The position numbers were made by a program, and so were the translations under genes. From positions 595,969,643-596,033,642 of the forward strand of contig CM077115.1 in the NCBI GenBank assembly GCA_039619475.1: 64,000 nt of DNA. The letters are read 5' to 3'. A model generated the notes under the pieces. The model saw nothing but the letters and a program-made list of their open reading frames with translations, did not search any database and was not told where the DNA came from. The DNA is from Icerya purchasi (Eukaryota; Arthropoda; Insecta; Hemiptera; Monophlebidae). This document shows positions 24,356-34,788 of the stretch, one piece after another (the stretch's first letter is position 1; each line of letters opens with the position of its first letter).

Positions 24356-25940
24356 GTATGAACAACTTCACGTATAGATCGCATATGTTCGATATAGTAC
24401 GTGGAAATAAAATGTTTCAGTATTTTTACTTAGCACTTCTTTATGTTATTTTAGTGTAGGTTAGAGATTAGTTGAATTTAAGCGGAGTAGTTGGAAGTGT
24501 TATTTAAATATTACTTCTATTAACATTAACTATCGTTAGGCTCGAACTTGTAATATTTGAAATATTAAACACGCGGCTTTTTACTGGATTAACGCGATGA
24601 ATATAACTAAAAGTTCGCCGAAATTACTGATAAAATACAAAATAATAAATTGAAAAATTGACGGACAAAATGCGCGCTGCTGTAGTTAAAATAAATTAAT
24701 TGTTACTTCATTTAAAATTTTATTACACTGATTTTTTGAATTGTACATCTGCACAAAGAAAATTGTGTAAAAATATTTTATCATAGGTGGCGAACTAAAA
24801 ATAAATTGTCAGTGCGTTTCAAAAAAATATTGCATGAAAATGTACAACCAGAACACTTTTTCATTTATATTTTGCGATTAATAATAATAGAAAATCAAAA
24901 GAGATCGGATCAGTAAGAGAATTTGTGGCTTGATCGAAATTTCTTAAGTTCGTTTATAGAGCTCGAAATAACAGTAAATATTCTGAAAATATTCGATAAT
25001 AAAATGACAAGATTAGACAGTATACTGATAATTCTGCAATGTTATAGTTGTTTATCTTTTTTTTTTTTTAATTTTTGTCGCGGATGTTAAATACAGGTGA
25101 AGATAGATTGTATTTTTTAGTCATCGTAGATTTATTCCCAATACATGCTGAATAAAAATCATTCCATGGGTCAATTAAGCCTTTAGTTTTGTGAAAGCCA
25201 TCTTGATAATGTCGTCACCAAGACTATATGTCGAAAAATAACAAATTAGAGGTATTCCGTAAAAATTCTAATGCAATAACTTTAACAAAAGTTAATTTTA
25301 GAGATTCTTCCGGAAAATTTATCTTTTATGATTTTTTTCATTAATGTCGAATTTTTTGTATTCAAAATTACTAATATTACTCGTTATAATGAGGTAAAAC
25401 GAATTTCATCTAGCGAAAAGCTTATCTTCGTGAATAAAACTGATTCGTTCTGCAGGGTAGAGGTGTCATAATGGATGTTATAGAGCGGAAAAATGAAAAT
25501 TAGAAAATATAAAAGTTTCTCGATATTCAAATTACAACAGGAGAGAGAACAATTAAAAGTCGTCCGCTACCACAATTATCTCTGTTCCTACACATGTAAC
25601 CTCGACATGTCTAACAACTACAACTAGTCCGCGCGCTTTACCTCGATCAAAAATACGGAATTTACGATATTTCTCGTCGCTCTACTGAAAAATCGGTATG
25701 TTTCGCAACAACATGCACGCGTGCAGTAAGTGAAACATTGCCATCACTATCGGTCCCGTGTACTCTGTGATACCTACACTGTCGGGTTTACGACCGATTG
25801 AGAGAAAAGTACAATCTTACAAAATTAAATGAATTTAATCAAATAATTAATTTCTACCCGGGACATCGTCGACAGATGGTGCCACATCGAATCCGTATCA
25901 ATATATTGCACTGGAATGTAAAAGTTGTGTCTTTTTGCAG
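24356..25940 (+). other. Intron 3
   Basis: 1,585-bp GT-AG intron ending TGTGTCTTTTTGCAG. Family members normally have roughly 35 more residues between the motifs of exons 3 and 4. I searched this intron for that segment by eye and found no intact exon, only a weak, frame-broken resemblance at about 25455-25560. Confidence 0.6.
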
Positions 25941-26120
25941 GAAATTGAATTGGAAAAACAAGTTAGACGCAGATTTGAACGGGAGTATCTGAAATTAAAT
26001 GAATATCTAGATTTAGAAAGAAATCGTCATAAGCACATTGTTCTATTTCTCTTAGCTGAAAGGAAGAAAATACTAATGAAATACGTTGAAGAAAGGAAAC
26101 GATCGGAAGATCTAGCTCAG
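25941..26120 (+). CDS. CTTNBP2NL: CTTNBP2NL homologue, exon 4 (coiled coil)
   Basis: 60 codons, phase 0 at both ends, donor GTAATT. Encodes EIELEKQVRRRFEREYLKLN, EYLDLERNRHKHIVLFLLAE and RKKILMKYVEERKRSEDLAQ, a strongly heptad-patterned and charged helix. It corresponds to the family segment LEFEK-x-x-VKKFEKE...L-x-x-ERSRHKQ-x-x-x-x-L-x-x-E. This is the centre of the parallel coiled coil used for dimerisation and partner binding in the family. The junction with exon 3 keeps the frame but brings RHRK directly next to EIELEKQ, shorter than I expect for the family. Confidence 0.9.
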
Positions 26121-26343
26121 GTAATTTTTTGTCATTTTATACTGTTCCTCATACAATGGAGCTTCCTGTTAAAAATAGATATGTTTAGCTTTTTGTTGTT
26201 TTTTTTTTTTTTTTATAATTATTTAAAAGGATCGAAGATTTAATGATTAAGATCAATTAAACTTGGTGGAGCGTAACGGACAGTCAAAAATTTTATATTG
26301 AATGTTGCAAAATTTAATTTTAATTAAGTTATATTTTGTTAAG
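26121..26343 (+). other. Intron 4
   Basis: 223-bp GT-AG intron with a T-run near 26199-26214 and acceptor ATTTTGTTAAG. Confidence 0.65.
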
Positions 26344-26504
26344 ATATTGGCAGAAGAAAAGTGCAGAGTGGATGCGATGGCTGAAGGTTTAGAGGAAGAA
26401 AGTAAAAAATCTTTGCAACTGGAAGCCGAATTCGAAAAGCAAGTAACTCAATTTTATCTTCAAAGTCAACGATTTAAAGCGGATTTAGCGAAAGAGCAGA
26501 GCAG
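26344..26504 (+). CDS. CTTNBP2NL: CTTNBP2NL homologue, exon 5 (coiled coil)
   Basis: 161 bp, phase 0 entry and phase 2 exit (AG|GTAAAA). Encodes ILAEEKCRVDAMAEGLEEES and KKSLQLEAEFEKQVTQFYLQ, then SQRFKADLAKEQSR. It matches the family stretch in which ...RVSKLEEEL...LQTEAQVEKQLSEFD-x-ERE-x-LRAKL-x-x-E-x-x-R closes the coiled coil; note EFEKQVTQF against the remembered QVEKQLSEF. The split Arg codon is completed by the first base of exon 6. Confidence 0.9.
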
Positions 26505-28454
26505 GTAAAAATCGTGTGTTATTTATTTATTTATTATCAAAAACTTATTTACCCCCTGCAGTAACAGGTTAATTTAAGATAAATTGAAACGTTGTCTTTT
26601 CAATTCGTGTTTTTAAGTATTTAATAAAAATATCGCGTTATGTAAATATCGTTTAATGACTGCAGCGATAAAACGTATATTTTAAAAATATCTGTTTTAA
26701 ATTTATTTAAAATTATTAAAGTACAGAAATAAAACAATTTCCATTAACTTTTCTTAAAAAGAAAAAAAATAGGTAATAATGAAGAAAGGAAGAAAAAAAG
26801 CGATTGGTAGACGTTAAAATAATAGTAATTATTTCACATAAAGCCCGACGCTTATTAATTATTAAAAACTCTGAAGTATTATTGTATTAAAATAATCATG
26901 TACGAAACTTTTTCTTATTCTATCCGTACGTGATGAATTTTAAATTACATTTCTGCTGCAAATTAATATTCAAATGTTAGAAATTATGATAAAATGTACA
27001 TCGCAATAAGAATCGAGAAGTATGTATGGTAGTTTATGTATTTAAATTTTAAAAAGTGATCGCTGCAACATCTAGCTATGCAGATTTCAGAGAAACACTA
27101 AAAAATTAAAACTTTTTAAGATGACGTAATTTTCTTGCGGATTAAGTTAAATCGTGATTTTTGGTATGTATTGTAGAATTACGAATATCTGCGCATAACT
27201 AGAATGTCAACTTTCTAGACCCGATCATTGCTGAGATCCGATGCTTCATTCTAAGAAAAAGTTGACTGACATGCATCTATGAACTAATGTATAAATACAA
27301 GATTATCAAAATCCACGGCAATATTTACTGGATGTAAAAAAAAAAAAAAACGAAATTTATGTACAAAATCCTCTTCGATAAATTCCGAAAATTTTAAATA
27401 CATATCTTCAATAAAAAAGTTGAAAGTTTAAATAGCAAATTACTAACAAAAGAAAGAGACAGCGATATCTCTATCAAATATCATCCTAGAACTGTCGAAT
27501 TAGTCTGGTGAGGTTATTTGTTTATGTTAAGAATAGAGTCAGCAATTATCACGAAGTTACGATTCTTTTTTTCTTGTTTCTACGGTGATTTTCCTTGAAT
27601 CAATTCCTAATTTGTTCGCACTCCGGATAATGTAATGTGTATTTTGAACTTTTACTAAATATACATACGTAATGATTTAATGATAATTTTGTTTTTAATA
27701 ATTTTTGTTTAATTTTTACTTGTCGCCCACTTGGCCCCAAAAGTGTCTGGACAAAAAAAAAAAAAAAAAACATAAAACATACAGATACCAAATGTCGGTT
27801 AAATATTATAATTACATCATATAATAGTGCAATATATTTCGATCTACAAACGTTAGGGACATTCATACAAAATCAAAACTTTTAAAAATACAACTAAGCT
27901 GTTTGGTCTAATAAATAAGTGATATACGATTAATTGGCAAGTTACCCGTGTTTAACATATATACATTCGTGTCACGGTTTTTGTGGATAAAGAAATCGGA
28001 CTAACTTATTTTTAGTATTTTTATATTTTTTGTTTTCTATGGTTCATTAAATATGCTGAATAGCAAAAGTGGGCGATGTGCTGCTTGCAGAAATTAATGA
28101 AAGAAGTATTAAACCTAAATAACATGATAATTAATTATATATCGCTTATTTTTTAGACTAAACAGCTCAACTGCATTTTTACAACTTTTCTGAATGGATA
28201 TATAGAAAATATTTTATTTTTCCATTGGAAGTTTGTAAAATTAAAAAGAAAAAAAAAATTAACCGTTCTTAATATAATATAAATAATGTTGCATCGTCTT
28301 GATACATTTCTGCAGAAATGTAACATATGTCCTTCTAAACATCAATTCAGTTAGCGCTCATCCACATTATGTGAAATAAATTTTTCGATGTATTTTATAA
28401 TAAATTATATCTTGATTCGTATAATTAAATTGATCTGATTATTTTTCATTGCAG
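26505..28454 (+). other. Intron 5
   Basis: 1,950-bp GT-AG intron ending ATTTTTCATTGCAG. A+T-rich, with A-runs at about 27337 and 27752-27769. No element was recognised inside it. Confidence 0.55.
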
Positions 28455-28567
28455 GTCGGAGGAATTAGAAAACGAACTGGAGAAAAGTCGGAATCAAATA
28501 GCGTTACTAGAAAAACAGCTTGAATCGTGCAGTAAAAATGCTGTGATATGTTCTTCCGCACAACCAG
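28455..28567 (+). CDS. CTTNBP2NL: CTTNBP2NL homologue, exon 6 (end of coiled coil)
   Basis: 113 bp, phase 2 entry and phase 1 exit, donor GTATGA. Encodes SEELENELEKSRNQIALLEK, QLESCSKNAVICSSAQP. The leucines and glutamates continue the heptad pattern of exon 5, and the helix then breaks at a Ser/Cys-rich segment. That marks the transition from coiled coil to the disordered Ser/Thr/Pro-rich half of the protein, as in vertebrate CTTNBP2NL. Confidence 0.88.
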
Positions 28568-28629
28568 GTATGAAAGTTTATTTTTCAATCGTTTGCCAGA
28601 TGTTACATATAAATAAAAAGTAAAGTAAG

Positions 28630-28872
28630 CCACATAACCTTAGCAGCAGGATGTTAGGGATTGTGAAATTATCCTTTTCATTCTATACTAAAAAACCTAA
28701 TGGATCTAAAGAAAATATTAGTGACCAGTTCTTTTCTCTTGCCTCTTTCACTTTTTCATATTCAATTTCAGATTAGGTGTAAACACCTGGGAGCAACTTA
28801 AATCCAGAACGAGACAAATTTCGAACACGTAAACTTTAGTTTCTTAGCCGAGCGCCTTAACTACTAGGCTTG
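28630..28872 (-). repeat. tRNA-derived SINE family 1, copy 1
   Basis: On the - strand this starts with a degraded tRNA-like head: an A-box-like CCTAGTAGTTAAGGCG (about 28868-28853) and a B-box-like GTGTTCGAAAT (about 28829-28818), at roughly the spacing of a tRNA promoter. The body includes GAACTGGTCACTAATATT and ends with TTTCACAATCCC. The body blocks recur at 42870-43055 and 55635-55870, so this is a dispersed family. It lies in intron 6, antisense to the host gene. Confidence 0.65.
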
Positions 28873-28934
28873 AACAGTATAAACTGTTTCGAAACATTAA
28901 GGGTTTATGATGAATTTTTTTAAATTGTTATGAG

Positions 28935-29275
28935 TGTCGTCGCGATGGCCTAGTTGCTAAAGCACCTGACTTCCGTTTTAGAAGTTTTGAGTTCGATCCC
29001 AGACATTACCAAAATAAATAATTAAATTAACCGCTAATAATCACGTGGAAGGCAATGGCAAACATGCATGCCACCATGTACGTGCTAATTGATGTATACT
29101 AATGCAGGACTGCATTTGTAGCGCGATAAATCAAACGATTACTAATCAGTTCCGAATGAAATCTTACGTGTCTATAACGTTGCATGTAACAATTGCCTAG
29201 AACACCACCTATATATCTGTAAAATTAGAATGTACGAATAGGTAGTTGCCGGCGCTCAGAAATTAAATATGGCAC
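28935..29275 (+). repeat. tRNA-derived SINE family 2
   Basis: A polymerase III internal promoter is visible: A box TGGCCTAGTTGC (28946-28957) and B box GAGTTCGATCC (28989-28999), start-to-start distance 43 bp, as in a tRNA. The body carries GGAAGGCAATGGCAAAC (about 29047-29063), a motif I also associate with SINE tails related to RTE elements. The 3' end is not sharply defined, and I did not find a second copy in the window. No coding capacity. Confidence 0.7.
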
Positions 29276-29589
29276 CGTGATGACGATGAAACTGTTATGT
29301 CGCATAACATTCACGATTTTCAGTCTGTTAACATAACATTTTTAGCAAAATCCTTAAGTATTTTTTCAACTAAAAACCTGTGGTATAGGAAGAATATTTT
29401 TTTTCTTCTTACAAATAAATTTATTTTTATGAAATTTAACCAAACTGATTTGACTATTACGGGAAAAAAAGTTCCTGGTCGCTACTTTATTTTAAAAAAT
29501 TATTTTATATATACAATAAAGGTCTACATTCAATTGGGGTTTTTTTTTTTTTTTTTGAAATAATTTTGAATTATTTATAATTAAGTGCA

Positions 29590-29852
29590 TTGACGCACCC
29601 AAGGGGGTACTACGGAACTGCAGCTCCCTCCAGGGAGAATAAACGGACACTGTTAATAGTGGCAAAATTTTTGACAGTAAAAATTAATATTTGATAAAAA
29701 TATAAAGTTTTTTTAAATAATACATTTTAAACAAAAATAAATATATAAATGAGAGAAGAGAGATAGATATACCAAACATGTTCGACCTCCATCTTTACAT
29801 TTTCCTAAATGCTATTCTTTTATCCCCCAGGGACAAATCCTGGGTGCGCCAA
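29590..29852. mobile_element. Possible miniature TIR element
   Basis: A 263-bp segment whose ends read TTGACGCACCCAAGG and, from the other side, TTGGCGCACCCAGGA, an imperfect inverted terminal repeat. A CTCCCTCCAGGGAG palindrome lies inside. The flanking bases do not show a convincing target-site duplication, so the element boundaries and superfamily are uncertain. It lies in intron 6. Confidence 0.4.
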
Positions 29853-30250
29853 GATGATTGAGTGATATATTATTATTATTTCGAATTATCCACACTGATA
29901 CGTTGTCAGCTGATGCTACCATTCTTTTTCCTCTCTCACTGCATTGTTTGGTAATGGAAGCTTGTTTTCCACTTGGTTATTTCTGTCATTTAAACAGAAT
30001 TTTCGATACTAAGCGAAAAATAATCCACCAGAAACGAGTTGCTGTTTGTTAAATCGTAGTAAATTTCAGAGTGATTAATCAAAAATTAGCAACCTTTTAT
30101 CATTTCCGTGTGATACGCAACTTCTTAAATCCAAAACTAAATAACCTAGGTATCAAATTTTATAGTTTCGGTACGATGGCATTACTGCTCATGTTAAAAT
30201 GCAAGTCATGAATATTTATTTAACATTCTAATTCTATGTGTAATTTGTAG
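29853..30250 (+). other. End of intron 6
   Basis: Intronic DNA ending at the acceptor CTATGTGTAATTTGTAG. An open frame at 29858-30052 has no conserved motif. Confidence 0.55.
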
Positions 30251-30370
30251 CTGATCCTTGCACCGTGTCGATGATAAATGTGTCTTGTTCAGTACCGTCT
30301 ATGATGACAAGTGTTGCAAAGGTCGTTCAACCAACAGCTACTGCTTCAAGTGTACCAGTATCCAGTCCAA
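30251..30370 (+). CDS. CTTNBP2NL: CTTNBP2NL homologue, exon 7
   Basis: 120 bp, phase 1 entry and phase 1 exit (donor GTAATT). Encodes ADPCTVSMINVSCSVPSMMT and SVAKVVQPTATASSVPVSSP, a Ser/Thr/Val/Pro-rich disordered segment. No catalytic or binding motif is visible. It is supported by splice-site phase agreement on both sides and by composition like that of exon 8. Sequence conservation here is expected to be poor. Confidence 0.75.
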
Positions 30371-30738
30371 GTAATTATTACATAATATTTATAAAATTAT
30401 ATATTATTTCTTTTTATGTCGAAATTTTTCAGTCAATTTTACATGTCACATGTATGCAGTATGAACGTTATATGCACCGTTTCATTTCCTGAGTATATAT
30501 GAATACATTTTTATCTAATAATTTACATGCTGATTTATTAATAAGTATGATTAGCATCTACAAGGGAAAACATAACTTTCTAATAACATTATTGTTACGT
30601 TTATTTTAAAAGTTATTTCTCCCCTTTAAATGGTTCAATTAAAAGCACATTATTTATTATTTATACACATTGTTAACAATATAGTTATGACAAAAAATAA
30701 ATTTTAACACTTATTAACAATTATAAATATAATTTTTA
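30371..30738 (+). other. Intron 7, first part
   Basis: A+T-rich intron between exon 7 and the antisense Penelope-like copy. Nothing else recognised. Confidence 0.55.
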
Positions 30739-30786
30739 GATCCCCTACGCGTTTCGAAGCAAACACTTCATGTTCACGGGAGTAAT
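30739..30786 (-). ncRNA. Hammerhead-ribozyme-like fold, Penelope copy A
   Basis: Read on the - strand, CUCCC is followed by GUGAACA, U, a GAAG/CUUC hairpin, GAAA, CGCGU, A and GGGGAU. Compared with the hammerhead core (CUGANGA, stem II, GAAA, minimal stem III, U-H, stem I), every part is present in order except that bases 3 and 8 of the core are exchanged, G and C instead of C and G. Stem I would be UCCC/GGGG, stem III the loopless ACG/CGU. Penelope-like elements are known to carry such ribozymes. Activity of this variant is not established. Confidence 0.5.
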
Positions 30787-31440
30787 TATGATATAAATAA
30801 TGAAGAACGATAATTACATTTAAAAATAACGGAAAAAGGTCGATATTAAAGTCGATACTGAATAGGTACAAAATGTATAAAATTTAAAAGTGAAAAATAT
30901 AAAAATATAAATGACTAAAAAATTTTAACAATGAAAATGGTAACGATTTAAATGAAAAATGAAGATTTAAAAAATTTTTTTTAAATTTTAAAATTTCAAA
31001 AATAAATAAGTTATAATATGAAAAATTATTATATAAAATGGCCGTTGTATAGTAATAATGTGTACATAAGGAAGTGAACTGTTAAAATTTATTTAAAGGT
31101 TAAATAATGGGTTATCTGTATTTGAGTAATTACGGTTTATGCAGTTATTTTTGAATTTATTAATATAATAATTTTCTGCGAAATTTAGCATATTGTGGTT
31201 ATTTATGTATTTTAAAATTTCTAAATCTATTTCGATGTTATGCGTTAATTTGTGTTTATTAATGATAATATGTTCTACTATTGTTGATTTATAAATATGT
31301 CCGTATTTTATGGCGTGTAAATATTCATTATATCTTATTTTGAAATTAGTACATGATTAAATGAATCCATGGTGTGTTGTGATGTTTTTTTACAATTTCA
31401 ATTTACTAATTGTTAATCAGAAACTTTTGATATAATTACA
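30739..31440 (-). mobile_element. Penelope-like element 3' end, copy A
   Basis: On the - strand a decayed frame (about 31360 to 31105) encodes the C-terminal part of a Penelope-like protein: TNFKIRYNEYLHAI, KSTIVEHIIINKHKL, FAENYYINKFKNN and the terminal NTDNPLFNL. This is the GIY-YIG endonuclease C-terminus and parallels the intact-frame copy at 62290-63168 (KSTYAEHLIKNKHK, IAENYYINKYKNN, NPLFNIKI). The GIY and YIG motifs upstream are eroded. About 350 bp of non-coding sequence follows, ending in a hammerhead-like segment at 30739-30786. It is 5'-truncated, in intron 7, antisense to the host gene. Confidence 0.85.
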
Positions 31441-32633
31441 CACACATAAGTAAATATGCGAGACATTCAGCACTCACGTACAAGGGCCCTTTTTGATAGG
31501 GACACACAGATATATAGTAAAAATTTCTTTTTAATAAATTTATCAACATATAAAAAAAAAAAAAACAATAACAAATATAACTTGCTCGCAGCCGCAAATT
31601 TCTTCTTCTCTTTTTATAACGTTCCTTCCCTTGCTGCTTGAAACGAACTTTCGTAATAGGTTGCATAAACTGGTCGTAGTTCCAAAATAACTAGATCTGC
31701 TCCTGTATACTTTGATCGTTTCTTATACTAATGTTGTTATATTTAATTCTCGTACTGAATAATAAAATAATTTAAATTAATACAGCTGTTCTTTTTCCTT
31801 ATTCCGTCACGGATAATTAGCACATCTGTTCACAATTTTTGTTCCTCTTCTCTGCGAAACTTTTTCTGTCCAAAAAAAAAAACAAAAAAAACCAGTATCG
31901 GCATTAAATTTTAATAAAACAAAGTGATTATTTTTAATTATGCCCGGTATATTTCTTAAAATAGTTTACAAAAAAAATAATGTTTTCGTCAAGTATTTCT
32001 CTTCAATTACAGTTGCTACACACTAATAATAATTTTAAAATACATTTAACCTTAAATTTATAAAAATACCCCGTTTTTTCTTTTTAATTACAATATTATT
32101 TTTATAACTTTCAAAAATTCAATACTGATTTATTTCATTACAAGAACCCCGCAAATTCAATGATACTTTCTAAATTAAATGGCTCCTCATCGGGTACATT
32201 TTAGACGATTGTTAACAATGATACCGCCAAATCTGGTTGCTAGTAATCTCTATTTATTCTAACCGTGAACAGACAAAAACTATATTACTATAAGTACTTT
32301 CTATCCGAAACACCTCTCCGAATGTCTCTCAGCCTAGCCGCTCTATCAAGTATTATTATTATGTTTACAGTACCTATGTGGTATATGTGGATCACGACAA
32401 TATGTATATGTATATACATCTATTGAATTCGAATATTGTAGTGCGTAGCTAAAACAATTCAATATTAAATAATTTTTAAATGTTTGAAAAATTATTAAAT
32501 TTTTTTACAAATTTATAAACATGCATCATACTGCGTTTATTTATTTATCGTATGTATAATATGAAGAGTTCGTTTTTCATTTTATAATGTTATTTTTTAT
32601 TGGTTTTAATTAGTAGTTATTATGATGTTTAAG
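31441..32633 (+). other. Intron 7, second part
   Basis: A+T-rich intron; two overlapping open frames at 31436-31666 have no family resemblance. It ends in tandem acceptors (TTTAAG at 32633 and GACAG at 32639). Confidence 0.5.
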
Positions 32634-32806
32634 TGACAGGTGTTGCAAAATCGGTAAGTTCCGACCAATGTCACAATGTACGTTATGTCATGTACACACC
32701 GGCTGTTTCTGCACCAGTGGCACAGTATAATGTAATATCCACCGCAAAACAAACAATTTATAATTCAACTAACAGCCCTTCAGTACCAAGTGCTGTTCCA
32801 TTTCAG
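32634..32806 (+). CDS. CTTNBP2NL: CTTNBP2NL homologue, exon 8
   Basis: Phase 1 entry and phase 0 exit (TTTCAG|GTAAAT). Two acceptors six bases apart both preserve the frame: TTTAAG ending at 32633 and GACAG ending at 32639. Use of the second would shorten the protein by two residues. Encodes TGVAKSVSSDQCHNVRYVMY, TPAVSAPVAQYNVISTAKQT and NSPSVPSAVPFQ, a low-complexity Ser/Ala/Val/Pro-rich linker. A GTAAGT inside the exon (32653) resembles a strong donor, but its use would break the frame into exon 9 as annotated. No domain recognised. Confidence 0.75.
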
Positions 32807-32948
32807 GTAAATCATTCGAAAAAATTAAATAAAATCTTTACTCGATTTAGTAGCCAGCGTTGTTACGATCTCTGCTACATTCGCAATCCTTATATTTTAA
32901 ACCGAATTACAAAACGTAACGTGATATTTTCATTTCCATTTTCAATAG

Positions 32949-33470
32949 CAAAATGTCGCGGCACAACGTCAACAACAGTTGCAAAATGAAAAAAAGATTC
33001 CGACACCGCGATTACCGTCGCAAACAAACGTAAATGCAGCATCTTCATCAACGGCAGCCGGTACAAATTCTAGTATTAGCGCGTCCCCCAAAGTCGCCGT
33101 ATCGTCGCCCAACCCTGCCGGTGCCGCCAATGTCGTTACCGATTCATCTCCTAATACGGCTGCTGTTGGATTAACGAGCACCGTTCGAAGATTACCGTTG
33201 GCAGTGGGTAAATGTGTTGGACGCGGTATGCCGCCCCCAGTACCACCGAACAAGCCGATTGTGTTGCCGAAAAGAGATAACATACTGGCGAGAAAAATCG
33301 AAACAGTTACTGCGGATTTAACGGCCGAAATTCAGGCGGATGGTAAGATAACTACTCAACAGCAATTACAGTTGCAGCAACGTTGTAATATACTGGTAGC
33401 TTCGCCACGTGACAAAATTCTTTCGCCTGGTAAAATTGCTACTGCGACACCGACAAATCAAGTAACTTAA
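32949..33470 (+). CDS. CTTNBP2NL: CTTNBP2NL homologue, exon 9 (C-terminal)
   Basis: Phase 0 entry after CATTTTCAATAG. Encodes a Gln-rich start (QNVAAQRQQQLQNEKK), an Ala/Ser/Thr-rich disordered tract, then GVGRGMPPPVPPNKPIVLP in variant form (VGRGMPPPVPPNKP), a conserved proline-rich motif that in vertebrates reads RGNPPPIPPKKP and is the likely SH3-binding site for cortactin-type partners. It continues through DNILARKIETVTADLTAEIQ and a Gln-rich segment to the TAA at 33468-33470. G+C is visibly higher than in the neighbouring introns. A possible donor (CAA|GTAACT at 33462) three codons before the stop would connect in frame to an exon at 34789, so the stop at 33470 may be used only in a read-through isoform. 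Confidence 0.9.
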   Translation, partial: QNVAAQRQQQLQNEKKIPTPRLPSQTNVNAASSSTAAGTNSSISASPKVAVSSPNPAGAANVVTDSSPNTAAVGLTSTVRRLPLAVGKCVGRGMPPPVPPNKPIVLPKRDNILARKIETVTADLTAEIQADGKITTQQQLQLQQRCNILVASPRDKILSPGKIATATPTNQVT

Positions 33471-34788
33471 CAAATCGTTTCTATTTTCGCTTGCATGTTG
33501 CGTAATATTCTCTGCGTGCGCTTATGCGCGCACCTATTCGAAATTATGAACATATACAATAGAATTGCTACATGTCTAACTTCTAAATAGCAGAATTATT
33601 TACTTCTTTTTAACTAATTTCACAAAAAAAGTTTAGAACATTTGTTAGATTTCGCTTTCAACCTACTTCTGCGTGGCTAAGTTTATTGTATCTATTTTTA
33701 GTGAGCTTTTTCACGGTTTGATTAATGTTCATTTGGTTTTTTGCTAAAAGAAAGTAAATAGAATAAAGAAACGTAGAGAGCGCTGGATTTTTGGCTTATC
33801 GAATTTCTTTCCCATCCGCGTTACTAGTAAAGTATTAAATTTATCTGGTGTCAGACATTTTTGAAAAACATCAATTTAAATTTTTAAACCTAATAACATC
33901 GTAAATTTTCTATGCCGAGTATATTTAATTTCCGAGTTCGAATATTGTCTGTGTGAGGTTTTTTTTTAGACTTTAATTCTGGCAATGCAACTAGACTATA
34001 TTTCTTCTACATCCCATTGTCTTTTAAAGGTTTTAGGTCATCTTCTCACCTTTTGTGCGATGCCTTGTTTTCCGCCCATTATACGTTATGATTTTGCTGC
34101 TCCATTTACTTTCATGGGTTTTGACCGCATGCCTTACCCATTTGCGTTTGCTACGTTATAACATTCATTATGTTCGTTACCTTCCAGATAAATCAAATAA
34201 AGGCCGATTATAAAGCGAACATTAAAAAACAGAGTATTTTGAAATACTTTGTTATAAAATAATATCTGGAAAAAAGTATTTTACGATGCATTATTTAATT
34301 TTGAAGTCTTTTTTTTTTTTTTTTTTTTTTGTAAATCCATTTAATTATGTATAAGTGTGTGTGTATAACAACTTAGGAATTATTTTAGTTATTTAATTGT
34401 AAAAACCTGAAATAAATTAAAAATCAAAAAAAAAATTACAAACAATGTAGTGCTCTGAAACAGGTGTAAAACGCTGTGCTTGCATTTGTTATCATGATGC
34501 ATTCTTTACGTACCGCACACTTTAGATATATTGAACAATGTTTTATTGGTCACAGTAAATTAACTGTTTTATCATAGTAAACGTAGTTTTTGATTTCCAC
34601 TTCACTCAAATTTATTCTTTGATTGTATTTTATTTTGAGCAAGTTTATATTATTATTATTATTTTTTTTTTTTTTTTTGGATTTAATTTATTATTTAAAT
34701 CAAAATAAATTTGTTTAAAAAGGGGACATTTTGGAACATTAATTATTTTCATTGATATTACTATCATTTTTACTGTTATTACTTGTAG
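33471..34788 (+). other. 3' UTR or alternative last intron
   Basis: Either 3' UTR of the form ending at 33470 or an intron. Contains a T-run at about 34311-34330 and another at about 34662-34677. It ends with a very good acceptor, TACTGTTATTACTTGTAG. Confidence 0.55.

Noticed and set aside
25441..25560. Missing coiled-coil exon of the CTTNBP2NL homologue
   Set aside because: The resemblance is short, contains stops, and its two halves are in different frames, so it is not annotated as an exon.
32969..33283. 104-codon frame on the - strand
   Set aside because: Antisense of exon 9 of the CTTNBP2NL homologue; Ala/Gly/Thr-rich because of codon composition.
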